Positions 1 to 8,653 are shown, counted from the stretch's first letter. The stretch is DNA of 32,874 nt from Thomasclavelia saccharogumia DSM 17460 (GCF_000686665.1 NZ_JMLH01000031.1:1-32874), one strand, 5' to 3'. The notes: generated by a model not told the origin, from the sequence alone. Made by a program: numbers and translations.

Positions 1-76
1 GGAGGTTTAGCTCAGTTGGGAGAGCATCTGCCTTACAAGCAGAGGGTCAGCGGTTCGAGCCCGTTAACCTCCACCA
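1..76 (+). tRNA. tRNA-Val (TAC)
   Basis: A full cloverleaf with encoded CCA. The acceptor GGAGGTT pairs with AACCTCC, the anticodon loop CTTACAA carries TAC, and the T-loop GTTCGAG is standard. It starts at the first base of the window, so the array probably continues upstream. Confidence 0.95.
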
Positions 77-88
77 TAAAGTAAATAA

Positions 89-164
<76 letters not shown>

Positions 165-168
165 TAAT

Positions 169-251
169 GGAGGAGTAGCGAAGTGGCTAAACGCGGCTGA
201 CTGTAACTCAGTTCCTTTGGTTCGGTGGTTCGAATCCGCCCTCCTCCACCA
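169..251 (+). tRNA. tRNA-Tyr (GTA)
   Basis: A class II tRNA with a long variable arm. The acceptor GGAGGAG pairs with CTCCTCC, the anticodon loop CTGTAAC carries GTA, and CCA is encoded. It lies 4 nt after tRNA-Thr. Confidence 0.95.
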
Positions 252-257
252 TCTAAT

Positions 258-333
258 TGGGGTATAGCCAAGCGGTAAGGCAACAGACTTTGACTCTGTC
301 ATCTCCCTGGTTCGAATCCAGGTACCCCAGCCA
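258..333 (+). tRNA. tRNA-Gln (TTG)
   Basis: The acceptor TGGGGTA pairs with TACCCCA, the anticodon loop CTTTGAC carries TTG, and CCA is encoded. The start is set one base before the GGGG because the acceptor stem needs that T. Confidence 0.95.
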
Positions 334-337
334 AGAT

Positions 338-413
338 GACCCGCTAGCTCAGCCGGTAGAGCATCTGACTTTTAATCAGAGGGTCAGGCGTTCGAATCGC
401 CTGCGGGTCACCA
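338..413 (+). tRNA. tRNA-Lys (TTT)
   Basis: The acceptor GACCCGC pairs with GCGGGTC, the anticodon loop CTTTTAA carries TTT, and CCA is encoded. It is the last of the closely spaced run of five. Confidence 0.95.
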
Positions 414-428
414 TTTTTTAAAAAGTTA

Positions 429-457
429 TTGCAAATATCTTAAACTTATGATATTAT
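429..457 (+). promoter_or_regulatory. Promoter of tRNA-Gly
   Basis: A -35 box TTGCAA (429-434) and a -10 box TATTAT (452-457) are separated by exactly 17 bp. The expected start is about 11 nt before the mature tRNA-Gly. It explains the 61-nt gap that separates tRNA-Gly from the other five tRNAs. Confidence 0.6.
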
Positions 458-474
458 ATTGGTACGTTGAAATT

Positions 475-548
475 GCGGGTGTAGTTCAATGGTAGAACTT
501 CAGCCTTCCAAGCTGACTACGTGGGTTCGATTCCCATCACCCGCTCCA
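475..548 (+). tRNA. tRNA-Gly (TCC)
   Basis: The acceptor GCGGGTG pairs with CACCCGC, the anticodon loop CTTCCAA carries TCC, and CCA is encoded after the discriminator T. A promoter lies directly upstream and a hairpin terminator directly downstream, so it can be made independently of the array. Confidence 0.95.
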
Positions 549-560
549 TGAATAAAAAAT

Positions 561-582
561 AGTCGATGTAATCGGCTTTTTA
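561..582 (+). terminator. Terminator of the tRNA array
   Basis: A 7-bp hairpin (AGTCGAT / ATCGGCT, one G-U pair, GTA loop) is followed by a short T run. It starts 13 nt after tRNA-Gly. Confidence 0.7.
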
Positions 583-602
583 TTTACATTTAAACTCATA
601 TT

Positions 603-640
603 AAAATGCTAAGTTCTTTATAAATAGAACTTAGCATTTT
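603..640. terminator. Bidirectional terminator between tRNA-Gly and dgkA
   Basis: A perfect 15-bp stem (603-617 with 626-640, 8-nt loop) has A-runs on one side and T-runs on the other. The two flanking units converge on it. It sits 21 nt after the dgkA stop codon on the - strand. Confidence 0.8.
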
Positions 641-660
641 ATATTTTGTAACAAATAAAA

Positions 661-1026
661 TTATATAAGAGCAATTATTTTAGGAATAAATATCATTAAG
701 CCAATTATTGCTGCACCGATTGCTAGAACAAGAACCCCGCCTGCCGCTGCATCTTTAGCAATCTTAGCTTTAGGATGAAATTCAGGCATTACCATGTCAA
801 CTACTGCTTCTATTGCCGTATTAAATAATTCACCAGCAATAACTAATGAAAATAAGATAATACATATTTTCCATTGCACAGCACTCAGCTTTAAAACAAC
901 TCCCGCAACAATTACTAAAAGCATTACAAACAAATGAATCTTCATATTTGTTTCTGATCTAATCGTCATTATTATTCCTTCAAATGCATATTTAAAGCTA
1001 TTTATTCTTTTTTTTAACTCCTGCAT
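661..1026 (-). CDS. dgkA: Undecaprenol/diacylglycerol kinase DgkA
   Basis: Small integral-membrane lipid kinase of the prokaryotic DAGK family. In Gram-positives this family mainly phosphorylates undecaprenol with ATP, feeding the carrier pool for wall synthesis. Visible hallmarks are the N-terminal amphipathic stretch FKYAFEGI, R-S-E-T-N-M-K-I-H in the first third, the core GELFNTAIEAVVD with the catalytic glutamates, and KIAKDAAAGGVLVLAI before the last membrane segment. I see three hydrophobic helices. The usual length is about 120-130 residues. I place the start at 1026 (121 residues), where GGGGG lies about 10 nt upstream of ATG. An ATG at 1050 has no SD and coincides with the predicted transcription start. 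The gene is a monocistronic unit between two hairpins. Confidence 0.93.
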   Translation of the reverse strand: MQELKKRINSFKYAFEGIIMTIRSETNMKIHLFVMLLVIVAGVVLKLSAVQWKICIILFSLVIAGELFNTAIEAVVDMVMPEFHPKAKIAKDAAAGGVLVLAIGAAIIGLMIFIPKIIALI

Positions 1027-1056
1027 CAAACTATTACCCCCTTCTATCATATAAAA

Positions 1057-1085
1057 ATTTTACTAATTATTTTAATTAAAATCAA
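1057..1085 (-). promoter_or_regulatory. Promoter of dgkA
   Basis: On the - strand, TTGATT (1080-1085), 17 bp and TAAAAT (1057-1062). The predicted start near 1050 supports translation from 1026. Confidence 0.6.
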
Positions 1086-1141
1086 TCTTATTTATCTTTT
1101 TAATAACAGTAACCCCTAACTTATTTACAGTTAAAAATTAA

Positions 1142-1183
1142 AACTGTCTGTAAACCCAATAAAATAAGGCTATCCAGACAGTT
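1142..1183 (-). terminator. Probable terminator after the YutH-like gene
   Basis: A 9-bp perfect stem (AACTGTCTG / CAGACAGTT) with a long 24-nt loop is followed on the - strand by TTTTAATTTTT. It lies 8 nt after the stop codon. The large loop makes it a weaker candidate than the other terminators here. Confidence 0.5.
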
Positions 1184-1191
1184 AAGAGTAT

Positions 1192-2028
1192 TTAAAGCCA
1201 TGCTATTTTAGGAATATATGTGTATTTGCTCAATAATTGATAAGCCTGGTTAAGCATTTCTTTTTCATTATCAATATTTTGATAAATCTTAAGCAGTTTT
1301 GCTTTGATTAAATTATCATTACAATCATCATTTATTGCCAGCTGCATAAATTCACCTGGAAATAATAAACGTGCATATAAATATACTAATTCATCATTTG
1401 TTAGATTGGCACTATTTATATATTCTTCTAACTCATTGATCATAATTAAATTATTTTTATATCCGGTAGTTAAATCTTTGATTCTTGAAGCAATAACAAA
1501 ATTACTTGGACAACACAATGTTTCATAGTTATCTTCTAAATAAAAGTGTTCTATCCCAGCTGGCAGTTTAATAGATTTTATCTGATTTAAAATACTGATA
1601 GCACATTCCCCCAATCCTTGATAATAATATGATAATACTACAAAATGTTCAAAGTGACTGATTCTAGAAGCATAATTACCTATTTTGCATTTTGCTTCAT
1701 CTAAAATTTTACACCAGCTTTCTTTTATTTTTACCACTTCAATCGTGGAAGGAATTGGAATCATTGACCGATGAATAAACATATCTAATGTATATGGTTC
1801 AATTTGATAAATATATAAAATATGATTCATAGTTACAGGACGATCAAAACAATTATTTACAACTGTAAAACCAGCTAAATTTAAACTATGAATATAATAC
1901 GAATAGTTATTTGTAAAATTATTTATTCTACAAAAATAATAATTATTATTTTGATACGTAAAATAGTCACTTTCTTGATCTATATAAATTTGATAAAAAC
2001 GTTGTAATATTTCTAGTTTTGATACCAA
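1192..2028 (-). CDS. Uncharacterised protein, possibly YutH/CotS-like spore-coat family
   Basis: A 278-residue soluble protein with no signal peptide or membrane segment and many Tyr/Asn/Ile residues. I do not recognise it with certainty. Its pattern resembles aminoglycoside-kinase-fold spore-coat proteins of the CotS/YutH group: a paired W..I-L-D block near 103-112, then the helix SYYYQGLGECAISIL around 132-146, comparable to the family's G-(L/M)-x-E-x-A-I. The kinase catalytic motifs (HGD, DFD) are not visible, which also holds for the degenerate YutH group. Translation starts with TTG, set by a GGGGAGG site 7 nt upstream, and overlaps the end of yunB by 16 nt. B. subtilis also has yutH near yunB, which supports the guess. 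Coding is certain; the family assignment is tentative. Confidence 0.6.
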   Translation of the reverse strand: MVSKLEILQRFYQIYIDQESDYFTYQNNNYYFCRINNFTNNYSYYIHSLNLAGFTVVNNCFDRPVTMNHILYIYQIEPYTLDMFIHRSMIPIPSTIEVVKIKESWCKILDEAKCKIGNYASRISHFEHFVVLSYYYQGLGECAISILNQIKSIKLPAGIEHFYLEDNYETLCCPSNFVIASRIKDLTTGYKNNLIMINELEEYINSANLTNDELVYLYARLLFPGEFMQLAINDDCNDNLIKAKLLKIYQNIDNEKEMLNQAYQLLSKYTYIPKIAWL

Positions 2029-2666
2029 TTAGGCACCTCCCCTTCAATAATTTCAATTACTAATGGATAATCATAAGCTTTATTAAATTCTTCATTATAA
2101 AATGGCAACAGAACCATCATTTTAATTTTAATCGTTAAGGATAATGAAACCATTACATGATTAACACCATAACTCTTTATTTCTTTGTTTACAGTACAGG
2201 TAATCGCAGAAATGGTTTTATATCTAATTTTTATTTTTGGTCCTACTTCAGCTAAAAAAGGATTATCTGTCATCATCCCTAACGGTACACTAGCAATGAC
2301 ACCACCATTATTACTGATTTCTTCCAATTTACGTTGATAAAATGTATCATCTGTTTTTTTATATGCTCCTTCCTCTAACGAAACAAATAATTCATCTAAA
2401 TTATTTACTATTTTTGCTCCAATACTCGAGGCATAATTAGTATCAAAATTAATCGTTGAAATCTCATTACCACTACGATTTACTTTTATTAATTCCTGAT
2501 GATCTAATTCAACGGGAAAAGGTGTATTATTGATTACCATTTGACAAAAACGATCTATTTCTTTGGTGGCGATTTTCTTTAACATTGGTGTTATACTTAC
2601 ACTCAAAAAATGTAATATAACACCCAAAATCACTATAATAATAATGAACAAATATCGTTTTTTCAT
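2013..2666 (-). CDS. yunB: Sporulation protein YunB
   Basis: Membrane-anchored protein of the YunB family, produced under sigma-E in the mother cell of B. subtilis; its biochemical role is unknown. One N-terminal transmembrane helix (about residues 4-26) is followed by an extracytoplasmic domain. Family landmarks are visible: an Ile/Asn-rich segment with a D-x-N motif, GVIASVPLGMMTDNPFLAEVGPKIKIRY in the middle (the family's 'iP.G.lt....l...GP.I.v' core), YGVNHVMVSLSLTI, and the ending IIEGEVPNWYQN. The ATG at 2666 is preferred over an in-frame TTG at 2669; the SD is GGTGA, only 4 nt upstream, so initiation may be modest. It lies 30 nt downstream of the P-type ATPase with no terminator between, and overlaps the next gene by 16 nt. 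The three probably form one operon. Confidence 0.85.
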   Translation of the reverse strand: MKKRYLFIIIIVILGVILHFLSVSITPMLKKIATKEIDRFCQMVINNTPFPVELDHQELIKVNRSGNEISTINFDTNYASSIGAKIVNNLDELFVSLEEGAYKKTDDTFYQRKLEEISNNGGVIASVPLGMMTDNPFLAEVGPKIKIRYKTISAITCTVNKEIKSYGVNHVMVSLSLTIKIKMMVLLPFYNEEFNKAYDYPLVIEIIEGEVPNWYQN

Positions 2667-2699
2667 CAAATCACCAATATAGTATATTAAACAGCCCTA

Positions 2700-5276
2700 T
2701 CAAATATGCTTTGTGACAGCCACCTTATATAACTGAATAATAATACTAGGCATTGTTGCAAAAACAAAAATCATTGCTAAATGACGTAAATCTAATTCAC
2801 TAATAGAAAAGACAGTATGAAAATTTGGAGAAACTAAAATCCAGCCCAATAAAACTGTTCCAATAATAAAAGCTCCAATACTATAATAATTTAATGGCAT
2901 CTTATATAATGGTAAACTGCTGCGACAATTAAAACCATGTAATAGCCGCGCCAAACATAATGTCCCAAAAGCCATTGATGATGCTGATAGTTCATCAGTT
3001 TTTAAGCCTACAAAGTAGGATAACATTGTAAAAATACAAATAATCACTCCTTCAAAACTAATTTGTAATAACGTTTCTTTATTTAATAGAGAGTCATTCA
3101 TGCCACGAGGTTTTTGTTTTAAAATTTCATTACTTCCCTGTTCCATCCCAATTGCAATAGCTGGAAGAGAGTCTGTAATTAAATTGATAAATAAAAGGTG
3201 CACTGGTAAAAATGGTGTTGGTAAAATCATAAACGAAGTAATTAATACACAGATTATTGCCGCTAAATTCCCTGATAATAAATAAATTATCGCATTTTTT
3301 ATATTTGTATAAACATTACGTCCCGTAATTATTGCTTGTACGATCGTAGCAAAATTATCATCAGTTAAAATCATACTAGCAGCATCTTTAGAAACCTCAC
3401 TACCAGAAATTCCCATTGCTACACCTATATCACTTTGTTTTAAAGCTGGCGCATCATTGACCCCATCACCTGTCATTGCAACGATCTGTCCTTGATTTTG
3501 CCAAGCTTTTACAATTCTTATTTTATGCTCTGGGGCAACTCTAGCATAAACACTCACCCTTGGTAAAACATTTGCTAATTCTCGATCTGTCATTCTTTCT
3601 AACTGAACCCCTTCAAGACAAATATCTCCATCTTGATAAATACCGATATTTTTAGCAATACTGCAGGCCGTAACAACATGATCACCTGTTATCATAATTG
3701 GTTTAATTCCGGCAACAAGACAATTTTTTACTGCCTCTTTGCTTTCTTTACGTGGCGGATCGATCAATGATACTAATCCTACAAATATTAGATCAGTCTC
3801 ATCCCTAACATCCAGCGTATTTTTATAAAATTCCTTATACGCTACCGCTATGACCCGTAATCCTTTTTTAGCAAAGTCTTCATTTTGTTTTAAAATTCTT
3901 CTTCGTTCAATTTCAGATAAAATTTCTTTATACCCATCAACTAAGATTCTATTACAACGTTGTAATAAAACATCTGGCGCACCTTTAGTATATAGATGAT
4001 TTTTAGAGCTAACACTCATTAATTTACGAGTTGAATCAAAAGGTAATTCTAATTGTCTTTTGGCAATTAACTTAAAGGGATGTTTAATTGTATAGTCGTG
4101 ATAAAGATTTAATAATGCTAATTCAGTAGGATTGCCTACCTGCTGATTATTGTTGATTGCAGCATTATTACATAATGCAAATGCTTTTAACATAAGACAA
4201 TGATTATATTGATGATGATCCATATCATTTACAGAAACTATTTTTTTATTTGTATATATATCTATTGCTGTCATTTTGTTTTGGGTCAGTGTTCCGGTTT
4301 TATCTGAGCATATTACTGAAACACAACCTAAACTCTCAACTGCATTTAAATTTTTAATAATAGCATTTTCTTTTGCCATTTTTTGAGTTGAAATTGATAA
4401 AACGATTGTTACTATTGATCCTAATGCCTCGGGAATTGCCGCAACAGCTAAAGCTACAGCAATCATTAATGAATCTAAAATATTTTCTTTAGCAATAAAG
4501 ACACTCATTATTAACACAATAATACAAATAGAAATAATAGCAATTGATAACTTAACAGAAAACTCATCCAATGTTCTTTGTAAAGGCGTCTTTCTTTGTT
4601 TTGTCTCATTAAGCATTCCAGCTATTTTTCCCAACTCACTTTTCATACCCACTGCTGTAACAATATACTGTCCTGTCCCATTCGTTACTAAACTACCTGA
4701 AAAGACCATATTATTCATATCCCCAATAGTACATTTCTTTTCAATTGGTAACAGCTGTTTTTCAACACTATTTGATTCGCCTGTTAAAGCACTTTCATTA
4801 ACCTGGAGATTAACCGCTTCTTTTAATCTTCCATCTCCGGCTATAATATCACCAGCTTCAATATTTACAATATCTCCCACTACTAACTCATTTGAATTGA
4901 TTATCTGGACTTTGCCATCACGAATAACTTTAACTTTAGGTATCGATAGTTTCTTTAAACTATCGATAGATTTTTGTGCTTTAACTGTTTGAAAAGTTCC
5001 TAATGCTGCATTTAGACTAATTACTATCAAAATTACTAAAGTACTTTCAAATTCACCACTGATTGCTGAAATAATTCCCGCAACAATTAAAATAATAACT
5101 AAAAGATCTTTAAATTGATCAATAAATATTGCAATCGCACTTTCTTGTTTTTCACTAACTATTTCATTTTTACCAAATAACTGTTTATATTTATAAATTT
5201 GTTTTTTATTTAACCCCTGATTAAATACCCCTAATTCATTTTGAACCTCTTTAAAAGATTTTTGATAAGCCTCCAT
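2700..5276 (-). CDS. Calcium-transporting P-type ATPase (P2-type, LMCA1/YloB-like)
   Basis: An 858-residue P2-type ATPase that exports Ca2+ from the cytoplasm. The order is complete: N-terminal cation ATPase domain, actuator loop LTGES (164-168), M4 motif AAIPEAL (279-285), phosphorylation site DKTGTLT (D325), nucleotide-binding KGAP (431-434), TGDH (530-533) and hinge TGDGVNDAP (602-610). M6 holds FINLITDSLPA with N698 and D702, the site II calcium ligands. In M5 the sequence YLLSGNLAAI keeps the Asn (N670), but the SERCA site I glutamate is Ala (A673). Like Listeria LMCA1 and plasma-membrane pumps, it should carry one Ca2+ per ATP. PEAL instead of PEGL in M4 also matches the LMCA1 group. 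AGGAGG 5 nt before the ATG fixes the start. In B. subtilis the related YloB is made during sporulation, in keeping with yunB downstream. Confidence 0.9.
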   Translation of the reverse strand: MEAYQKSFKEVQNELGVFNQGLNKKQIYKYKQLFGKNEIVSEKQESAIAIFIDQFKDLLVIILIVAGIISAISGEFESTLVILIVISLNAALGTFQTVKAQKSIDSLKKLSIPKVKVIRDGKVQIINSNELVVGDIVNIEAGDIIAGDGRLKEAVNLQVNESALTGESNSVEKQLLPIEKKCTIGDMNNMVFSGSLVTNGTGQYIVTAVGMKSELGKIAGMLNETKQRKTPLQRTLDEFSVKLSIAIISICIIVLIMSVFIAKENILDSLMIAVALAVAAIPEALGSIVTIVLSISTQKMAKENAIIKNLNAVESLGCVSVICSDKTGTLTQNKMTAIDIYTNKKIVSVNDMDHHQYNHCLMLKAFALCNNAAINNNQQVGNPTELALLNLYHDYTIKHPFKLIAKRQLELPFDSTRKLMSVSSKNHLYTKGAPDVLLQRCNRILVDGYKEILSEIERRRILKQNEDFAKKGLRVIAVAYKEFYKNTLDVRDETDLIFVGLVSLIDPPRKESKEAVKNCLVAGIKPIMITGDHVVTACSIAKNIGIYQDGDICLEGVQLERMTDRELANVLPRVSVYARVAPEHKIRIVKAWQNQGQIVAMTGDGVNDAPALKQSDIGVAMGISGSEVSKDAASMILTDDNFATIVQAIITGRNVYTNIKNAIIYLLSGNLAAIICVLITSFMILPTPFLPVHLLFINLITDSLPAIAIGMEQGSNEILKQKPRGMNDSLLNKETLLQISFEGVIICIFTMLSYFVGLKTDELSASSMAFGTLCLARLLHGFNCRSSLPLYKMPLNYYSIGAFIIGTVLLGWILVSPNFHTVFSISELDLRHLAMIFVFATMPSIIIQLYKVAVTKHI

Positions 5277-5358
5277 TTTATCCTCCTATCTATACTCTTA
5301 ATAAACTATACAAAAATATTAATAAGAAAATTGTTTAAATATAATATCTAAACTAAAA

Positions 5359-5383
5359 AACCAAGTCTAATCAAGACTTGGTT
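5359..5383 (-). terminator. Terminator of the mgl operon
   Basis: A 10-bp stem (AACCAAGTCT / AGACTTGGTT, 5-nt loop) is followed on the - strand by a six-T run. It lies 18 nt after the stop of the InlB-repeat gene and separates the mgl operon from the ATPase. Confidence 0.85.
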
Positions 5384-5401
5384 ACAGTGATTATTGAAAA
5401 A

Positions 5402-5983
5402 TTATTGAGATTGCCATAAAGCCTTTAAAACGTGTTCACCATTTACTGTTACAACTGTATCACCAGTAATAACTTCACCACTATAGATCCAGCCTAAAAA
5501 CTGATATCCTTCTTTAGTTGGCTGAGGCAATTTACCATAAGTATCATTATAAACAACTTCTTTAGATTGTATAAGTTCATTACCACCATCATAATCAAAT
5601 ATAACATTTATTTTATTAGGTTTCCAAGAAGCATATAAAGTCATACTTTGTTCAACTTTTTGTTTGTCAGGATTCCATTGATGCTTTAAGTCCTGATCAA
5701 GATACCAGCCATCAAAAGTATAACCTGCTTTTTGTGGTTTTTCAATTTCAATTGAATCACCAATTTTACATTCAATCGGCTTTATTTTTCCACCACCATT
5801 AGTTTCTAAAGTAACTGTAAAATGACCATTGATTCCTAAAAAAATGACAACACCAATTAAAATAACCATTAAAATAACAATTATATAATTTAACATTTTA
5901 ACAGGAACATTGACCCCTCGATACATTCCTCCACCAGAGCCCCATGTTTTCTGTTTTTTTTCAATCTCTTGTTCTTCATTCAT
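5402..5983 (-). CDS. Membrane-anchored protein with two InlB B-repeats
   Basis: A 193-residue type II-oriented membrane protein: a charged 29-residue cytoplasmic head, one hydrophobic helix (about 30-50), then an extracellular part made almost wholly of two Listeria-Bacteroides/InlB B-type repeats (about 55-121 and 125-191). Each has the family pattern: V-T/I-F-.-.-.-G-G near the start, G-D/Y-N, KAGYTF.GWY or KEGYQFLGW in the centre, and L-Y-A-S-W or L-K-A-L-W at the end. Such repeats are small beta-grasp-like modules usually found in long surface proteins. Here there is no LPXTG and no other domain. It follows mglC by 13 nt and is the last gene before the operon terminator, so it is made with the galactose transporter. 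Its role is unknown; a partner or scaffold of the transporter, or a sugar-contacting surface module, is conjecture. Confidence 0.85.
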   Translation of the reverse strand: MNEEQEIEKKQKTWGSGGGMYRGVNVPVKMLNYIIVILMVILIGVVIFLGINGHFTVTLETNGGGKIKPIECKIGDSIEIEKPQKAGYTFDGWYLDQDLKHQWNPDKQKVEQSMTLYASWKPNKINVIFDYDGGNELIQSKEVVYNDTYGKLPQPTKEGYQFLGWIYSGEVITGDTVVTVNGEHVLKALWQSQ

Positions 5984-5996
5984 ATTATCACCAATT

Positions 5997-7070
5997 TTAT
6001 TTTCTTACTAAATATTTTCGCATATCAATTGCACAAGCAACTAAAATGATCAATCCTTTAATAATATACTGCATATTCGCATCAATACTTAAAAAAGTTA
6101 ATCCAACAAAGATAATTCGTAATAAAACAACACCAATAATTACACCACGGATCTTTCCTATACCACCAACAAATGATACTCCACCGATAACACAGGCAGC
6201 AATTGCATCCAATTCATAGTTTAACCCCGTTGCAGCACTATTTGAACCAATTCGCGCTGATTCAACAAAACCTGTCAACCCATACATGATTCCCGCTAAC
6301 ACAAATACCATGATAATCGTTCTTGAAACATTTACTCCAGATACATTAGCAGCATCTGGATTAGATCCAACTGCAAACATATTTTTACCAAATTTTGTTT
6401 TATTCCAAATAAACCACATAATGATCGTAATTACGATCGAATACCAAACAAAGTTTGGAATTCCTTTACCACCAATACTAATAGCTGTTCCTGCAATAAA
6501 ACCTGTATAACTAGCATCTAATCCTGAAATTGATTGCCCATTATTAGTACCGATCATCAAATACATCAATAAAATACCATATACGATCAATTGGGTAGCT
6601 AAAGTTACAATAAATGGATGTAAACTAAACTTAGAAACACAGAAACCATTTACAAACCCAACGACTGCTCCAATAGCAATTGCTAGTAATAAAACCACAA
6701 AAATAGGCATTGTTGCAAGATCAGGAAACATTTTATTAGCATATCCTGATGCTTGTAAAAGCGAAGCTGAAATACAAGCCACTAAACCTACGATACGTCC
6801 AGCAGATAAGTCAGTTCCAGTCAAAATAATACATCCTGCGATTCCTAAAGCAATAGGTAAATTTGCCGCTGAAAGTGAAATAATATTAATAATTGATGAA
6901 CTAGATAAAAATTTAGGACTAATGATTTGAATTGCAATTATAGCAATGATCATAAAAATATATAAAGAATTATTGATAAGTAATTCTTTTAAATATGTTT
7001 TTTTATCTTTGCTGTTTAATTGCTTAAAATCATTATATTGTCTAGTTATCCCACTAAATATTTTTGTCAT
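5997..7070 (-). CDS. mglC: Galactose/methyl-galactoside ABC transporter permease MglC
   Basis: Integral membrane permease (BPD_transp_2 family, as in RbsC/MglC/XylH) forming the sugar channel with MglA. The 357 residues contain roughly nine to ten hydrophobic segments after a 30-residue polar N-terminus. Recognisable family sequences are LPIALGIAGCIILTGTDLSAGRIVGL (about 71-96), GFVNGFCVSKFSLHPFIVTLAT and the C-terminal ELDAIAACVIGGVSF.GGIG.IRG, the conserved loop that contacts the ATPase. The TDLSAGR form and the added extracellular loop with IGTNNGQSISGLDASYTGF are typical of MglC rather than RbsC. It follows mglA by 14 nt and precedes the InlB-repeat gene by 13 nt. Confidence 0.93.
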   Translation of the reverse strand: MTKIFSGITRQYNDFKQLNSKDKKTYLKELLINNSLYIFMIIAIIAIQIISPKFLSSSSIINIISLSAANLPIALGIAGCIILTGTDLSAGRIVGLVACISASLLQASGYANKMFPDLATMPIFVVLLLAIAIGAVVGFVNGFCVSKFSLHPFIVTLATQLIVYGILLMYLMIGTNNGQSISGLDASYTGFIAGTAISIGGKGIPNFVWYSIVITIIMWFIWNKTKFGKNMFAVGSNPDAANVSGVNVSRTIIMVFVLAGIMYGLTGFVESARIGSNSAATGLNYELDAIAACVIGGVSFVGGIGKIRGVIIGVVLLRIIFVGLTFLSIDANMQYIIKGLIILVACAIDMRKYLVRK

Positions 7071-7084
7071 ATAATAATTCTCCT

Positions 7085-8581
7085 TTATACATATTTTGTT
7101 GCAAGTGTCATAATTTCTTCTTGAGTTGCTGTTTTAGCATCTACTTCACCGGCAAGTCTTCCCCCAGACATTACCAAAATTCGATCACAAACTCCAAGTA
7201 ACTCTGGCATTTCTGAAGATACCATAATTACAGATCTTCCTTTACTTGCTAGATCAATAATCAACTGATAAATTTCGTATTTAGCCCCAACATCAATTCC
7301 TCTTGTTGGCTCATCTAATAATAAGACCTCAGGATTTGTAAGTAACCAGCGCCCTAAAATTACTTTTTGCTGATTTCCTCCTGATAATGATCTTATTTGC
7401 GTACTTTGAGAAGGGGTTTTAATTCTCATTGCTCCAATCGACCATTGGGTATCGAGCTTCATTTGCTTATCACTTAAATACAAATGATTTTTTACATAAC
7501 TGTCTAAATTGGAAATAGTAGTATTTTCTCTAATATCTAAAATTCCAAAAATACCAGTTGCCCTTCTTTCTTCAGTCAACAAAGCAAAACCATTTTTTAT
7601 TGATTCACGAGCTGATTTATTTTTGATAACTTTACCATCAATTTTAATCGTTCCATCTTTTTTCGTTGCTATTCCAAAAAGAGTTTCTACAACTTCTGTA
7701 CGTCCTGAACCATCTAATCCAGCAATTCCCACGATTTCACCACGTTTTACATTAAACGTAATATCTTTAATATGATTATACATACCTGTTAATTTATCTA
7801 CTTCTAAAACAACTTCTCCGATTTCATTTGTTTTAGGAGGAAAACGATTAGTTAGTTCTCTTCCTACCATCAGCTTAATAATCTTATCCATCGTTAGCTC
7901 ACTAGCTGGTTTAGTAGAGATCCATTGTCCATCGCGCATGATCGTAACTTCGTCACTTATTTTTAAAATTTCTTCCATTTTATGAGAAATATATATGATT
8001 CCACAGCCTCGATCACGCAGCATATTAATAATTCTAAATAAATGTTCCACTTCCTGTTCATTTAATGAGGAAGTAGGTTCATCTAAAACAATAATTTTAG
8101 AATTATATGATACTGCTTTAGCAATCTCTACCATTTGTCGATTAGAAACTGACATCGTACTCATAATTCTTTTCGGATCGACATCAATATCCAAATCTTT
8201 AAAAATTGCCTTAGTATTTTTATACATAATACTTTCAGATGTCATAATTTTAAATTTAGTAGGATATCTTCCTAACCAAATATTATCCATGACATTTCTT
8301 TTTAAAGCCTGATTTAATTCCTGATGTACCATTGCCACACCATGCTCTAAAGCATCTTTAGAGTTTTTAAAATTAACTTCTGTTCCTTCTAAAAAAATCT
8401 GACCACTATCCTTAACATACATTCCAAATAAGCATTTCATCAAAGTAGATTTACCGGCTCCATTTTCGCCCATCAGTGCGTGAACGGTCCCACGTTTTAC
8501 TGTCAATGAAACATTATCTAATGCTTTTACACCTGGAAATTCTTTACTAATGTTTTTCATTTCCAACAAAACATCACTCAT
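7085..8581 (-). CDS. mglA: Galactose/methyl-galactoside ABC transporter ATP-binding protein MglA
   Basis: Duplicated sugar-importer ATPase of 498 residues, the usual length for MglA/RbsA/XylG. First domain: Walker [10 protein letters not shown] (38-46), signature-like [14 protein letters not shown] (143-156) and Walker [12 protein letters not shown] (163-173). Second domain: the degenerate P-loop GLDGSGRTE (288-296) normal for this family, a full signature LSGGNQQKV (399-407) and Walker [12 protein letters not shown] (420-430). It energises uptake by MglB-MglC from the inner face of the membrane. The ATG is set by AAGGAGGG 5 nt upstream. It is separated from mglB by a 26-nt hairpin that may reduce its expression relative to the binding protein. 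Confidence 0.94.
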   Translation of the reverse strand: MSDVLLEMKNISKEFPGVKALDNVSLTVKRGTVHALMGENGAGKSTLMKCLFGMYVKDSGQIFLEGTEVNFKNSKDALEHGVAMVHQELNQALKRNVMDNIWLGRYPTKFKIMTSESIMYKNTKAIFKDLDIDVDPKRIMSTMSVSNRQMVEIAKAVSYNSKIIVLDEPTSSLNEQEVEHLFRIINMLRDRGCGIIYISHKMEEILKISDEVTIMRDGQWISTKPASELTMDKIIKLMVGRELTNRFPPKTNEIGEVVLEVDKLTGMYNHIKDITFNVKRGEIVGIAGLDGSGRTEVVETLFGIATKKDGTIKIDGKVIKNKSARESIKNGFALLTEERRATGIFGILDIRENTTISNLDSYVKNHLYLSDKQMKLDTQWSIGAMRIKTPSQSTQIRSLSGGNQQKVILGRWLLTNPEVLLLDEPTRGIDVGAKYEIYQLIIDLASKGRSVIMVSSEMPELLGVCDRILVMSGGRLAGEVDAKTATQEEIMTLATKYV

Positions 8582-8616
8582 AATTTCCCTCCTTTATTTA
8601 TCCATAAAATTAAAGA

Positions 8617-8642
8617 GGTGTTTGGATAACAAACCAAACACC
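8617..8642 (-). promoter_or_regulatory. Intergenic hairpin between mglB and mglA
   Basis: A perfect 9-bp stem (GGTGTTTGG / CCAAACACC, 8-nt loop) lies 11 nt after the mglB stop codon. It is followed by TCTTTAATTTTAT on the - strand, a poor T-run. It is probably a partial terminator or an mRNA 3'-end stabiliser that gives excess binding protein over transporter, as is common after binding-protein genes. Confidence 0.65.
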
Positions 8643-8653
8643 CCACTTATTTT

